DNA from: Cymbidium sinense
Lineage: Eukaryota; Streptophyta; Magnoliopsida; Asparagales; Orchidaceae
NCBI GenBank assembly: GCA_021442155.1
Contig: CM038228.1
Coordinates: 10,271,179 to 10,335,178, forward strand
DNA: 64,000 nt
Reading direction: 5' to 3'
The translations under genes and the position numbers were made by a program. Shown here one piece after another: positions 11,670 to 23,949 of the stretch. The notes beneath the pieces were generated by a model that was not told the DNA's origin, did not search any database, and was given only the letters and a program-made list of their open reading frames with translations. Positions within the stretch are counted from its first letter, which is position 1, and the number at the start of each line of letters is the position of its first letter.

Positions 11670-13414
11670 CCCATAAAATCAGAACTTGTCCAAAAATAAA
11701 TAACGGAGTAGAGTCATATGCTTTGGCTTGAGTAGTTCATTGTGAAGCTATTGTAATGTACGCAGTCCTAGCTAGAGCTCTATGTCACTCCTGTTATCTA
11801 CTTCTCTTCTTAGCACATTATATCCTCAACTTTAACATAAATAATTATATGTGTTGCATGATTGATTATAAACTCACACTTCATCATCAATGTGAGATGC
11901 AATAAATCCAACACTAATAGGAAACCGATTTGTAAGACTTACGCGGAACTTTGCTAGATCAAATTTCAATGACCTCATAATTCACTTTTATAAGTCTGTG
12001 AAATTAATCCACCGTAGGATCGGTATATGATGATTTTTCCCACAGATATAAGTTGGAATAAAATCTTCACTTACAATGAGTTCACCATCATAATATAAAA
12101 CTATACAGACTATATTTGAGCTCATTTTTAACTCACACTAGCATGATACAAAGAATCTTTTATCTCACATGGTTAAAGAAAAAATTCAATTAAAGGGAAC
12201 GTACATTTTGTGCATTTGACTCAAAAAAGTACAATATGTGAAGTGTTAGAGTTATTGTATATTCAAATCAACACTTATTACGCAAAAATCTTTAAAGAAC
12301 ATACCCTAAACCATAAAAAAATTAAATATAAAAATTATTAAATAGAATATATCCTAAATTGATCTTGCAAACCTCATATCAATATTTCTACTAAACTAAA
12401 GTTAAATGTCCAATAAGAATAATTATATCCTCTAAATAATAATGTTTCAACCTAAATCCTAAATCTAATATGGATTTCCAAAATACATAAATCTAATGAA
12501 ATAAAAGTACCAAAATAACAATCTACCTTAAAACTAAAAAATAAACATATCATACAAAATAAAACCCTACATAAGTAGATTTAATAAAAAAAAATATTTA
12601 GATTTCAGAATACTTAAATCGGCCTCCAAAAAACAAATATGGACGAAGGGAGGCAGTTGTCTCCCATGGCAAGCTGAGGCATCGGTGGTGCAAATGGCAT
12701 CGAGGGAGCACGGGTCAAAAGAAGAGCCTAAAGGAAGATCTAAAGATCGCCAAAATAATAGGATATAGTCGAATTGGCTATCAAGCCAATGTAGATATGG
12801 CAGTCTCCGCTCAACGGACAACTAAAATTAAAATTTTTTTATGCCTATAACTAAATTAAATCTTAATTTGGCTTAATTTAAAATTTTAGCCTCGGTTAGG
12901 TCGGTGGAGAGTGATGTGAGTGCGGGACGCGAGTTGGGGAGAAAGAAAAACAAAAAACGAGAAGTTTGGTAAGAGAGGAAAGGAAGAAAAATAAAAAGAA
13001 GATGGCTGGAGCTCCAAGAGGTTGATGCACAGGCGAGTGAAACACGAGATGTGTCTTTGGAGAACGCGCTGCAGGTGTGGAAGGAGAAGAGGATGGCGTC
13101 ACTTACTGTGTGCTTGACAGGGAGAAAGAGAGTTCGGGTGAGCGATGCTTGGGTGGCGAGAAAGCGTTCGGTCGGAGAGGGAGTTCTGGAGAGCGAGAGA
13201 GAGAAAATAGGATGAGTAAACTCATCCCATGAATAAAAAAGAAAAACTGATTTGAAATTGATAAAAAATAATTATAAATTAGGATGTATGAGACGAGACA
13301 AATAAGCGGCGGATGAGGTTCGGCTGCAGCAGTACGAAGCCGAAATTTCTGAGTTTCGACGTGATCCAAGGAGAGTTTTTTAAATTCATTTTTTTTAAAA
13401 TTTTTTTATGTTTA
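11670..13414. other. Intergenic region, no gene recognised
   Basis: AT-rich DNA between repeat copy A and the small LTR retrotransposon. The 12,600-13,370 part is somewhat richer in G+C. It holds only short minus-strand open frames, such as 12,567-12,821 and 13,103-13,369, which are low-complexity and match no family I know. A poly-A/T stretch near 13,380-13,410 abuts the LTR. Confidence 0.6.
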
Positions 13415-14374
13415 TGATATGTATTAATATCTGTTACACTGAGAGTATTATTTAGTAATAAAGTGAGCTTTAGTGATTAATCCAGTTCTTCCTTCTATTC
13501 TGGTTGAGTATTTCCTTGATTTGGAGATCGTTTGAGTCAAGACAATGAGTTAAACCTTTCCAATTGAGTTAACCTGAGTCTAAGAGGTCAGATAGTTTAA
13601 GCTTCTGATCCATTGAGCGCCTTTTTTAACTCGTTTATGGAAATTTGATTGAGTGCCGGTTTATGTGGGATTGTTTTGTGATATGATCTCGCCTTGACCG
13701 CTTTCATCAACGGTCGGTTGCCACCAATGGATTGTGTTGGATCGAGCTCTTGATCTCTGGATGAGATCGATCGTGGATTAAAAAAACGCTGATTCCGATC
13801 GTTGGATAACTTGGAGAATAACCAAATCGATACTAACTTTCGTTTTTTTTCAGTTGTTCGTTTTCGCTGCAAATAATAAGACTCAAGAAGATAATTATGA
13901 GGAAAATAATCTATGGTGGATTGTGAACTAGGAAAGAGGAATTGTGAAGAAGAGAGGAAAAAGACTAAGAGCTAAGTCTTCAGAGAATCATTAGCCTCAC
14001 CGGTTGTCTTCCTCATTTATAGTTTTCGCTGGTCTTGGATTGTTCTTTCCGGAATGTTCATTTGCTAGGTGTCTTGTAACTACTTATGTTCTCATAAGTT
14101 CGCTTCTTTATTGATCTGGAGTCAAATTTAATGCTTTTCTGCTCTTTTTTGAATCTAGTTCTTTTACTTTAAGGTAAGTAGTTTTATTTAGTTTAATCTC
14201 CTGCTCGTGTTCTTGATTGATGTTCTATTCATTATATTTACATTCTGTAATAATTTCCTCTCAAATATCATCGTTCTTTTGTTCTTTCTTTGTATATTGA
14301 TGAGTCGCTTGTAAGGTAATTCTGTAATCCTATTGGATGTGATAATTTTAAATTTTGGTGATTTGATCATATCA
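13415..14374 (-). repeat. LTR (3' LTR in element orientation)
   Basis: Bounded by TGATATG and CATATCA. It shares with the second LTR the blocks AGTCAAGACAATGAGTTAAA, CCTTTCCAATTGAGTTAACC, AAGAGGTCAGATAGTTT, TTCATTTGCTAGGTGTCTTG and CTATTCATTATATTTACAT, in the same order. Open frames crossing it are not conserved between the two LTRs. Confidence 0.8.
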
Positions 14375-15630
14375 TTACTCCTCTCACATAACTTGTCTCA
14401 ATCTCAGAGATGCTTTCGTTTCTTTACTTGAAATTGCCAGCCGTATTAGAAATCCTTGATAAAGCTTAATCGTAATTTGGCTCGCCACAATTGTTTTTGG
14501 ATCGTATTCCTTTGAATTTGGACCTTTGGACTTGAGTCACGAGTTAAACCACTGGTCTAACCCTACCGGAATTTACTTCAACTTTCTCGTTGCTTTGATA
14601 TTTCTAATTTTGTGGGTCTCCGCCGTGTTTTTTCTTGTGATCTAAAACTTCAACAAGCTTGATTATCCTCCTCTCTCTCAACAATTGGTGATTTTAACAT
14701 TGTAGTGTAAATTTGCCAATTGTCTTGAGTCTTGGAAGCTCTCATTAGCCCTTTGTTTCATGTTGTTGTTGAGCTTCGTGAGTTATATGGTTTGTCCAAC
14801 CTATGTGGTCTATTATGTGACACTTCCATCTTATTTTGGGTTGTCAATTGTGCTCACTAATATGGCGATTGTGACTGATCTGGGAAATGTTGCATCTGAG
14901 GTTGGAAGGAATTGTTGTGCCCTGACTTATCACATGGGACTATCTTATGCTATATAATTGGGCTATATACTTATCTATCTAGGCTATCATGGTCGAATTA
15001 TTGAACTTATTTAAAGCTATTTTATATTTAGACAATTATATTTCTGCCCAACGGATTGAATGTCAAATATGAAGCTCTTTCTAAGGGATCTTCTTGCATC
15101 CACTAGATTTGGTTGAATATCATCGAGTTGGTATTCTTGATCTTCATTGACCATCATAAAGGCACATAAATTGGCTGACATCTATGCCCTTTGTAGTTTT
15201 CTTCACAATAAAAACATAATCCTTTCTATCTTTTTTTTTCTAATTGTTAGCCTCTGAGTTATTGGTTATTTTGATTGTTGTTTGCGGTTGGTGTTTGGGG
15301 AGGAATCATTCAAATTGAGGTTGTTTTAGTCGGAGGTTGATCTTGTAGTTTCTTGACATTGTTACATCACCGCCTATTTATTCCACATGGGCATATCTAT
15401 TTGAATAGCATTATGGGTGTGTGTATGTGTTTTGGAGAATAAGATTCATAAAGGGATGCGCCATACGGCTTTGAGGTTGTTTTTTCTAATCTTTCATTGT
15501 CAATTTCTTTAATATTTCATTCAATGCCATAGATGAAAATCATTTGTTTATCATTGTTCCCCTAACATATGCTTCAAGTGTTTGGCATTGATCATTGGAA
15601 TGAATCAAGAGAAGTCAACAAGAGCACCAA

Positions 15631-16636
15631 TGATATGTATTAATATTCAAATTACAGTGAGAGATTATGTAATTAGCTTTGATCAAAGGAGCTTGAATTA
15701 ATCAGTTCTTCTATTCGTTCGTTGAGTTGATTTCCTGATTTGTCGACCATTTGAGTCAAGACAATGAGTTAAACCTTTCCAATTGAGTTAACCCTGATGC
15801 CCAAGAGGTCAGATAGTTTGTAAGCCTTCATCCATTGGATCAGTTAACTTCGCTGGATGGACTCACTTATTGAGTTTTGGTTTGTCTTGAGCCATTGTTT
15901 TTGTGATGATCCGCCTCGATCTGCTTTTGATCAATCGCATTGCTTAAATTAATGGATAAGGTGTGTTGATCGAGCTCGCTTGATCTCTCTCGATGAGATC
16001 TCGATCCGTATTAAAAAATGCGCTATTCTATCGTGGATAATTCTGGAGAATAACCTAACGATACTAACCTTTCATTTTCTTTTCGCTTGTTTCGCGTCTG
16101 CTAGTAATTTAAGACTGAAGAAGAGTATCAGCTGGACAGGAGAAGACGGCGGTCTCTACTGGATAATTTCCGTGAGGGAACCCAGAGGAATCTGGCAGAA
16201 GAAGAGAGGAAAGGGGAGAAGACTAAGAGCAAGTTCCTTTCAGAGAATCTTGATTAGCCTCACCGTTTCTGCCTTCCTCATTTATCCTGGTCTTGGATTG
16301 TTCTTTCAATGTTCATTTGCTAGGTGTCTTGTAATTACTTTCTTATGTTCATAGAGTTCTTTTTTCGCTTAGCTGATCGCTACCGTAACTTTAACCTGCT
16401 TTTTCTTTCTGCTCTTTTTGGCGCTTGAATCAGGCTTTACTTTCCCGGAAGGTGGAAGTAGTTTCGCTGATTTAGTTTAATCGCTGCTTTGTTCTTGATT
16501 CTCGCATCGTCTATTCATTATATTTACATGTAATACCTCCTATCATCGTCTTGTTCTTTCCGCTGTATATTGATGAAAAGGTAATTCTCTGTAATCATTG
16601 CATGTGATAATTTTATTTCCATTTGGGATCATATCG
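15631..16636 (-). repeat. LTR (5' LTR in element orientation)
   Basis: Collinear with 13,415-14,374. It is slightly longer because of numerous 2-4 nt insertions, often containing CG or GCT, and its terminal CATATCA is altered. A 124-codon plus-strand open frame at 15,980-16,354 lies wholly inside it and is absent from the other LTR, so it is not treated as a gene. Confidence 0.8.
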
Positions 16637-16810
16637 CTTAATAGCCACATTTTAATTATGAGTCTTACCTTTGTTAAAAAATCCATTCGAATTAGATGTA
16701 TTAACATACATATTAAATTAAAATTTTAATATCTTTTACATCTTAAAAAATAGATTCATTCTATCTAATAATTAATTTTTTTTTAAAATATTTTGGGGCT
16801 GCAATCACTT

Positions 16811-16875
<65 letters not shown>

Positions 16876-17819
16876 CTCATAATTAATTCATTTTATTTTA
16901 CACTAAATTAAATTTAATCAGTATATATTCAATTTGATTTGATAAAATTAATTTATATAATAATAACTATTATTAGATAAAATATTATATTATATATTTC
17001 ATAATTTTGTAATTATATTTGATTTTGCCAATTGGCCCTCTTAAATTTTGCACATTTTTTTTTAACAAGTGCAGCAATGTATTTTTTCTTAAGAATTTTT
17101 TTTATGTGCAAAATAAGTAAATTATCTATTTTGTAAACAAATATTATTTTGGTAACACCGACAGCCATTGTAATAAATTTGGCTTACTTTAGGTAATATC
17201 TCGATCATCATTGCATGCGATCGAGTTAACAATAGGAAAGCCCTTTTAGCATGATTTGATATTGAAAACACATTATTACAATTAATATTGCAAACATGTG
17301 ATATTTGAATGGCTTCAACTATTATCAATACATCTTTGAATTTGATTAGAGTGATTGTCAACACTCATATATCTCTCTTAGGAGGATCAAACCAAATATA
17401 AAGTAAAAATGAATAAAATTTATACCTGAAGACAAAAGAAAAAAAAGAGAGGAAATACAACCATACAAAATGAGATAAAAAAGAAAAAATATACTTGTAT
17501 GAAGAGATTAATTGTAGCCAATCTCGTTCAAATGGAACACCATATTTCGCCTAAGTCAAGAAAAAATTCTTAAATCAGTCCTAAAAGTTCATATGAAGTA
17601 CATGAGACTATACCCCTAAGGCATTGCAATTGATAGCAAGAGGAGGTGAATGATGATGAAAGAGAAAAGAATAACAACTATTTTGAAGGTTTATTCATCA
17701 AGTTTTTCTTATTAGTGTTCGGAAGAGGTTAGGATGATTCTTTATTTAGTTTTTAAAATTATTTCCGTTAAAATCATCAATATGTTCTTGATTTCAACCG
17801 CCATTTCATACTCGGAGAT
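16637..17819. other. AT-rich intergenic region with long (TA)n
   Basis: Contains an uninterrupted (AT)n microsatellite of about 57 nt at 16,814-16,870, followed by very AT-rich DNA. The short frame at 17,122-17,364 on the minus strand resembles no family I know. No gene is supported. Confidence 0.6.
16814..16870. repeat. (AT)n microsatellite
   Basis: About 28 perfect AT dinucleotides, seen directly. Confidence 0.97.
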
Positions 17820-18227
17820 CAAGCACACCCGCCTGGCTGCCACCGGCAACTCATCTACCTTATCCCCGATCTCTATCTCTGCACTGCCCCGATCTCTTTT
17901 CCCACATTGACACCTACAACCCTTTTGTGAAAGCTAATCTGCTGCCCTCATCAGATAAGTCGCCGAATCTCTTATGCCGCCACTGCTACATCGTACACCG
18001 CGACATCAAACATGAAAATATATTGTTTGATTTCAATGACCGTCCTTTACATGAAGTTGGCCCGGACATTACTGTTCAACGGTAATTCTGAAGAAAAGAT
18101 ATTCTCTGCTGCGAGGAAAGGTGATTCGCTTCTCAGGGACTTATTCCACTGGTCACCGCCTGAAGCAGAGGATCTGATAAAAAAAGATACTCGCTACCTA
18201 CAGGCTCTCAGCAGAACTGCTCAGTGA
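17820..18227 (+). pseudogene. Ser/Thr kinase pseudogene, PEP-carboxylase-kinase/CDPK-like
   Basis: Plus-strand pieces of one kinase appear in order but in shifting frames. QLIYLIPDLYLC resembles the hinge region; PDLFSHIDTYNPFVKAN and AALIR-VAESLM are the alpha-D/E region. YIVHRDIKHENILFDFND is the catalytic loop (HRD at about 17,997-18,005; the usual HRDIKPEN has P changed to H). Then LLFNGNSEEKIFSAARKGD and SPPEAEDLIKKDT correspond to the C-lobe segment normally reading LPFxGxxxEEIFxAVxxG...SPxAKDLIRKM. The DFG...APE activation segment between ILFD and the C-lobe is missing, apparently deleted. Lobe order and word choice resemble small PEP-carboxylase kinases and their CDPK relatives, which regulate metabolic enzymes by phosphorylation. 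This copy cannot make an active kinase. Confidence 0.7.
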
Positions 18228-18301
18228 GTTCTCCTCTGAATTCAGGTCAATCAAAATTCCTTTTTTTTATGCTTATATAATTCATCAACATGATGCTTTT
18301 A

Positions 18302-18341
<40 letters not shown>
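18302..18341. repeat. (ATT)n microsatellite
   Basis: Perfect trinucleotide run of about 13 units, seen directly. Confidence 0.95.
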
Positions 18342-18342
<1 letters not shown>

Positions 18343-20739
18343 CATTTCGATTATTTTTAGGGCATCTATGGATTAACGGAATGTCAATTGCATGTGTATA
18401 ATAGTGCTGCTGAGCATGAACTAAATTTATTCGCACCTTGTAAGTACTTTTTGCTCTTTCATTTATAAATTGCTTGCAGTGAATAGAAAAGGAAGTTTAG
18501 TTTTTATCCGGCATCCATTGCAAAGTTCAAACTTTGAGCTCAGAAAAAAAAATTTCTTTTCTTGGTATCTATTATTTCAAAACGTTTTCAATCTGCTCAA
18601 ATTTTGACAGTATATTTGAGTTGTGGTACTTCATATTTTACTGTTGGATTTCTTGTATGCTTATGTTAAGTAATTCAAAGCCTAATGTTATTTTCGTTTG
18701 ACTAATTAATTTATTATTTACATCATTAATTTTGTAAGTTAATTAAATATTATTATTATTATTATTCCGTGATGAAAATTCTGTTTAAATGAGATGTTTA
18801 TAATGATACAAAATTTTAAGCAAGATATATTTATTCAGATAACTTAAGTGGAACTCAATACTATTTTTTTTGCACTTAAAATAAAAACAACTAACTTCAA
18901 AAACATTTAAATAGTTGAAATTATGTGACATATGTACCATTTAATACTCTAATATTTACATATTTAGTACAAAGATGTGTCGATTATGCAAGACATCTTA
19001 ATTTAATGGTTGGCAGCTTAAACTGTCAATTAAAAAGTCATTTGTTTAAACTCATGCACATACATTGGGTGTGAGTTTATAATTAAAGTTACTTAAATAT
19101 CTCAAATAAAAGAGACCATTTACTTTCCAACACTAAAAACATCATAACTTCTCAAACATAAAACTCACAATCAAATTAACTTTGTGTCACCTCTCTCCTA
19201 CCTAACTTTATCCCAGGCTATAAGAAATAAAAAATAAAAAAATTTATAAAAATTAAAAAAATTAAAAAAGTAAAATTTTTTTAAAAAAAAAAACTGTCAC
19301 AGGCTATGCGGGCAATATGATTTTCTCCTTCATTGGGCCAAACTTCCTTGCACTTGGTAGCAAATCTTGAGCTAAAGACCCCTTTTGGCTTTTTTTCTTC
19401 ATTCTCCCTCCTGCTCTGCCTCAATGTCTCCTTTTTTCTCTTTCATTCTCATTCTCTTGCTTTTAATTGTATTTGTGTAATTTTAGTCTGAAAGAACTTT
19501 ACTTACGTAGTGTTTATACTATCAACATTCTTGTATCATGGAAAATGTATATGTTCAAATACTATTTTTGACACTACAACACCATTACTCTCTTTTCTGT
19601 AATTGAAAATTGTTCTTTTGACCTTGCTAATTGAGAACATATTATTAAAATATAAAATGTAATAGAAGATTCATAAAACTATGTGCATTTGATTAATGCA
19701 ATCATCTCTTAATTAATTAAATATTTATTTTTAGCAATTATTTTGTTGCTTGTTTTGATAATCACTTTATTAATGCTAAAGGTAGATTGAGTAAACTTAT
19801 ATAGTATTTGTGATGTTATGTGTATTCATTAATGCATTCTCTTTATAATCCAATTTTATATTTTTCTGAATATAAAGGTAAATAGCTGAGAGCCAGTTGG
19901 AATTAAATTGCTAAGAGCTGGTTGTAGTTATTTTGTCATATCATTAGGATATGGGCAACAGGAACTGCTACAGATATTTGATTAAAACATAGCACATTTA
20001 CAATAATTCTTCTTATTTGTGTAATCTCATAGCATAAGCAATGAAACCATGAAGTTCTAAATAATTTCTAAACTATTGTCATCCATTTTAGCTATTAAAT
20101 ATAATATCTAATTTTGTGTTGATCAATGTTGTGCTCATTGGAAAATGAGTTTGAGACACTTAACAACATCAATGAGACCAAGACAAAACAATATCAATTA
20201 TTTACTTATTACAAAAGTAAAATTGTTGACAAAGATTTTATTGGTGTCGTAAGAAAGGCCAAGATGATTACAATTACGTTAGATAGACAAATGACATTAA
20301 GCATTCAAGATTTGACATGAACTACATGAGAAGAATAGCTTTCAAGAACATAATTTTAGAGAATTTTGAGTCAATCAAATTTGAGATTTTCTAGACTAAA
20401 ATTATGATGACTACTTTGTTTATAGTCATAATGATATTGTTGATTTTGTGTGAGAACAGAATATTATGTGAAATACTATTAAATGTATTTAAGACATAAT
20501 TGTAAATGACACATTTATATGTATATAATTATCATGTTTTGATTTGTTGTAGTTTGCTATAATTGTAAGTTTACAAGATTGCAACGACTTTGTAAGAGTT
20601 CTTTTATTATAGTTTGATTGCAATTTGTAGCAACTTCGTATAGTTTGTTGCAGTTCATTACTTATTTAGCTCAAATATGATATAGTTTGCTAGCACTTTT
20701 GGTGTAGATCTATATTATTTTATTACAACTATAGTTTTT

Positions 20740-20743
<4 letters not shown>

Positions 20744-20790
<47 letters not shown>
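20744..20790. repeat. (TTA)n microsatellite
   Basis: Perfect trinucleotide run of about 15 units, seen directly. Confidence 0.95.
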
Positions 20791-21038
20791 TTGATGTTTA
20801 TTGTATTCTTCAGTGATGGAATTCGTTGCAGTTTGTGAGAAAATAAGAACAGTGAGTTTGCTTTAGTTTTGGTTCATATTTTCTTGCGAATTTTGATCAA
20901 ATGTGCTCCAGATTTACTATGGATTGCAGATTTTTGCACTTAAGATAGTTTGTTGCAATCTCAAAGCGCAAGTAGTGGAGTTTATTGCAATTTTGCTTTT
21001 AACATTCATGTGTAAGCCCAAACGGACAGGCCGTGTCT

Positions 21039-21610
21039 ACAACAACAACAACAACAACAACATCAACAACCCTTTATCCCACTATGTGGGGTCGGCTACA
21101 TGAATCTTTCTTGTACATTGTGTCCTATTATATGTCAAATTCTCATTTAATTCAAGTATACTAAGTTCATTTTTCATATATCTTAACCAAGTCTTTTTAG
21201 TACCTCTACCCTTCTTAACATAAGAAAATATAATGGATCTACTCTTCTAATTAGTCATCCTAGACGCTTTATGTGGCCAAACTATCTAAGGAGACTCTAT
21301 CTAATCTTATCTACCACTAAAGCTACTCTAACTTTTTCCCGAACATACTCATTTTGTATTTTATCTCTAAGAGTAAAGCCACTCATCCACCTGAGCATCC
21401 TCATCTCTACAACACTTAACTTAGTCTTATGCTTCTCTTTTATTGGCCAACATTCTACACCATAAATCATTGCAGGTCTTATCACCATCTTATAAAAGTT
21501 TTTCTTAAGTTTAAGCGGTGCTTTTATATCACACAATAGGCCATATGCATTCTTTATCAACAACACATGAGTTATGTTGTCCAAGAAATCCTTGTAGACT
21601 TAGGATGGTG
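21039..21610 (-). mobile_element. 5'-truncated RTE-type LINE remnant
   Basis: On the minus strand, the end of a reverse transcriptase ORF reads GLLCDIKAPLKLKKNFYKMV, then IRPAMIYGVECWPIKEKHK and LSVVEMRMLRWMSG (21,297-21,584). This is the highly conserved C-terminal region of plant RTE-clade LINEs. Downstream lies the family's typical 3' end, ATGTAGCCGACCCCACATAG, followed by a (TTG)n tail (21,039-21,071 as AAC on the plus strand). The frame breaks soon after the RMLRWM box. Only about 570 bp of a roughly 3-kb element remains, the usual outcome of incomplete target-primed reverse transcription. No clear target-site duplication was found. Confidence 0.85.
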
Positions 21611-23949
21611 TTTGTCTAAGGAAACAGGCTTAAATTTACCTAGCTAACAGATGACTTTTTGCTCTATCAAGTGTACCCTAGCTTAAATTTACCTTAGCTA
21701 ACAAATGACTTTTTTCCCTATCAAGTGTGTCCTATGATTCACAACTCAAAGGATAGAGCCATTGGGGAGCATATGGGCCACAGTCGTGATCGTAATATAA
21801 TGGTTACATTTGGCAGCAACCATCCGATCAGAGGACTCTGGTTGTAACTGCATCATATGTAGAGCCTATTGGCCAAGCCATAGAGTGAGAGGACATAGGC
21901 CACGTCCTTACTAGTATGAGATTGATTGAGAGTGAACATAACATAGCACTTGATTTGACATTAGCTCCCTTGTGATCTAGAGTTTTCTTAATTTGTCACC
22001 TTCAACAAACTGTTGCAGAAGGTGATTGAATGGAGTTTGTTTTAAGCTTTTAAAGATTAAATTTTATTTGAGCAGTTTTTTGATTGATGCTTAATTTGAG
22101 TTAATTTGATTTGAGATTAGAATCATATTTTGATGGAAGTATCTTCTTCGGTTGAAATCTTCATTCAACACATCCATCATTGGGGTGTATAAGTTTGCTT
22201 GATCTTTAGTTTATTATTTCAGATCTTATCGACTCTATTAGTTTATTAATAGAGGATCAGATCTACTGTCATATGATAGAATTAACTTCTCAGAGGTTTC
22301 AATAAGTTGAAATTCTTATAATAATTTGATTTTTAAGTTTTGTTAACCCGGACCTAGTCCTAAGACCAAACATGGAAGCAATCTGCGCAACATCCTTAGA
22401 CCCTTGAATCTAAATATTCAGCATAATGTCGGGGTCCATGTAGGTGTATTTAAGAATACTTGAATAATTTTAAGGCATTGAATTTGAATTTTAATCGTAC
22501 CTTATAATGCATGCAAGAGTTCAATTGAAGCCTTAATTAACGCCTTTTGTTTGCTTGTACGATGTGTTGCGAATCATGGTGTTAAAGGTGTTTCACTTTT
22601 TCAATTCAAAATATTGCAAATTTGCTTGTATTGAATTTATTCATTGCATTCTTCAAGTATCAATGGTTATTTAGCTTGCGATCATTAATAATCTTTTAAA
22701 TACTTATCAACTCATCATATTCAACTTTTGTTCTTGCACAGATAGCTTATTATGCACACTTTAAGCAAGTTTATTTGAATTTAAGTTTCTTTTGAATACA
22801 AGCCAATTGTTTATTAAGAAATCTTGCATATACTTGCTAATATGCCATTTGGTCTTAGTGAAAACCTCTTATGAATTTTATTTGATTTTCACTCTAGCTT
22901 GAAAGTAGCACTCAACCAATCTCTTGTGCTTCAAACCTGACTTTAAACACAAGATCCAAATAATCTTTTAAAGGTTGCATTCATGGTTGCTCATGAGTTT
23001 CCTAATTAAATTTGTGCTTATAAAAAAGCTACCAAATTTCTTACACAGTTTTATTTTCAATTTGGAATTGAACATTTGAATTTACCACCAATCGTGTGTC
23101 CTTTGGTATTCAATTGAAATCTTTACTTTACTTGATGTCGAATCTGATTATTTAAACATTCAATTGATTACTTGTTAATGAATTTAACTTTTCAAATATT
23201 CAAAGAGAAGCTTTACTTACATGAAAAGACATCCAATCTAATATGGTTTTATCCTTAAATACACATCAAATTTCTTTCTTGTTAGAAATCAAACATCAAA
23301 CTTATTATGAGTCTTTTGTGAGTTTAGTATTGACCTCCTCAAATTTTACTTGCATTTTAAATAAGTATTATATTCTTTCAAAAATTTTCTTTAAGTGCTC
23401 TCACTCTATTTCTCTTTGATTTAACATTTATCTTCATATTTATCGTATATCTTTTTGTTTAACTTAAGTTTAGATGATTTATATTTGAATTTGTTTAAGT
23501 CTTGAATTTCATTCTAAATTTCGTGATTTCGACATCGTCCCCCAAGATACATCGAACTATTTTGGTCTACCTGGTACGCACTAATGAGCGTAGTGAGCGG
23601 TGTCTTGCGACACCACAACCGTCTTTCAATTATGTTCTAATGAGCATAACGAGGCCTTCAATCACTTGCATAAAAGCAAGTATAGAATATTCCATACACA
23701 TTCAAGCCCTTTTTGTTCAAGTTTAAAATTTAGTCTAAATTTTGGTAGCATTTCGGCATAGGAGGCTGCATCTAACAGTTTTTTTTTTTGCTTACTCGGT
23801 ACGCCCTAATGAGCATAGCGAGCGATGTCTTGTGATACCATAGCTATCTCTTTGCACCTGCTACGCTCTATCGGGCATTAACGGAGTCATGAAACCTGCA
23901 AAAAGAAGTACAAGCACATATATGTAGATAATTTCTACACACATTCAAA
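21611..23949. other. Intergenic region with two short duplications
   Basis: No gene recognised. A tandem duplication of about 56 bp lies at 21,626-21,735 (CTTAAATTTACC(T)TAGCTAAC, then ATGACTTTTT...CTATCAAGTGT). A diverged duplication at about 23,565-23,955 shares GGTACGC(A/C)CTAATGAGC, TGTCTTG and the ACACATTCAA(G/A)CCC word. The first unit of the latter contains a perfect GGTGTC-TTGC-GACACC hairpin near 23,600. The 22,010-23,540 stretch is unique-looking AT-rich DNA. Confidence 0.6.

Larger units (their letters stand above)
13415..16636 (-). mobile_element. Non-autonomous LTR retrotransposon (3.2 kb), minus strand
   Basis: Two direct repeats of about 960 and 1,006 bp (13,415-14,374 and 15,631-16,636) flank a 1.26-kb internal region with no gag or pol. 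The LTRs open TGATATG and close CATATCA (CATATC followed by GC in the second), giving inverted termini with TG...CA. Read on the minus strand, the internal side of the 16,636-15,631 LTR is followed by TTGGTGCTCTTGTTGAC (15,614-15,630), a candidate primer-binding site. GTGAGAGGAGTAA, a purine-rich tract, lies just before the other LTR at 14,375-14,387. Flanking words GTTTA (13,410-13,414) and GCTTA match at 4 of 5 positions, fitting a decayed target-site duplication. It must have moved using proteins from another element; superfamily unknown. Confidence 0.75.
18228..21038. other. AT-rich intergenic region with trinucleotide repeats
   Basis: No gene recognised. It contains (TTA/ATT)n runs at 18,302-18,341 and 20,744-20,790, a poly-A/AT stretch near 19,220-19,290, and a degenerate tract at 20,550-21,010 in which TTGCAA, GTTGCAGTTTG and TAGTTTG words recur. 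A 64-codon open frame at 20,126-20,320 has no recognisable motif and is probably chance. Confidence 0.6.

Noticed and set aside
15980..16354. 124-codon plus-strand open frame
   Set aside because: It lies entirely inside an LTR and is not open in the partner LTR.
17820..18227. Functional protein kinase gene
   Set aside because: Frames shift repeatedly and the DFG...APE block is absent.
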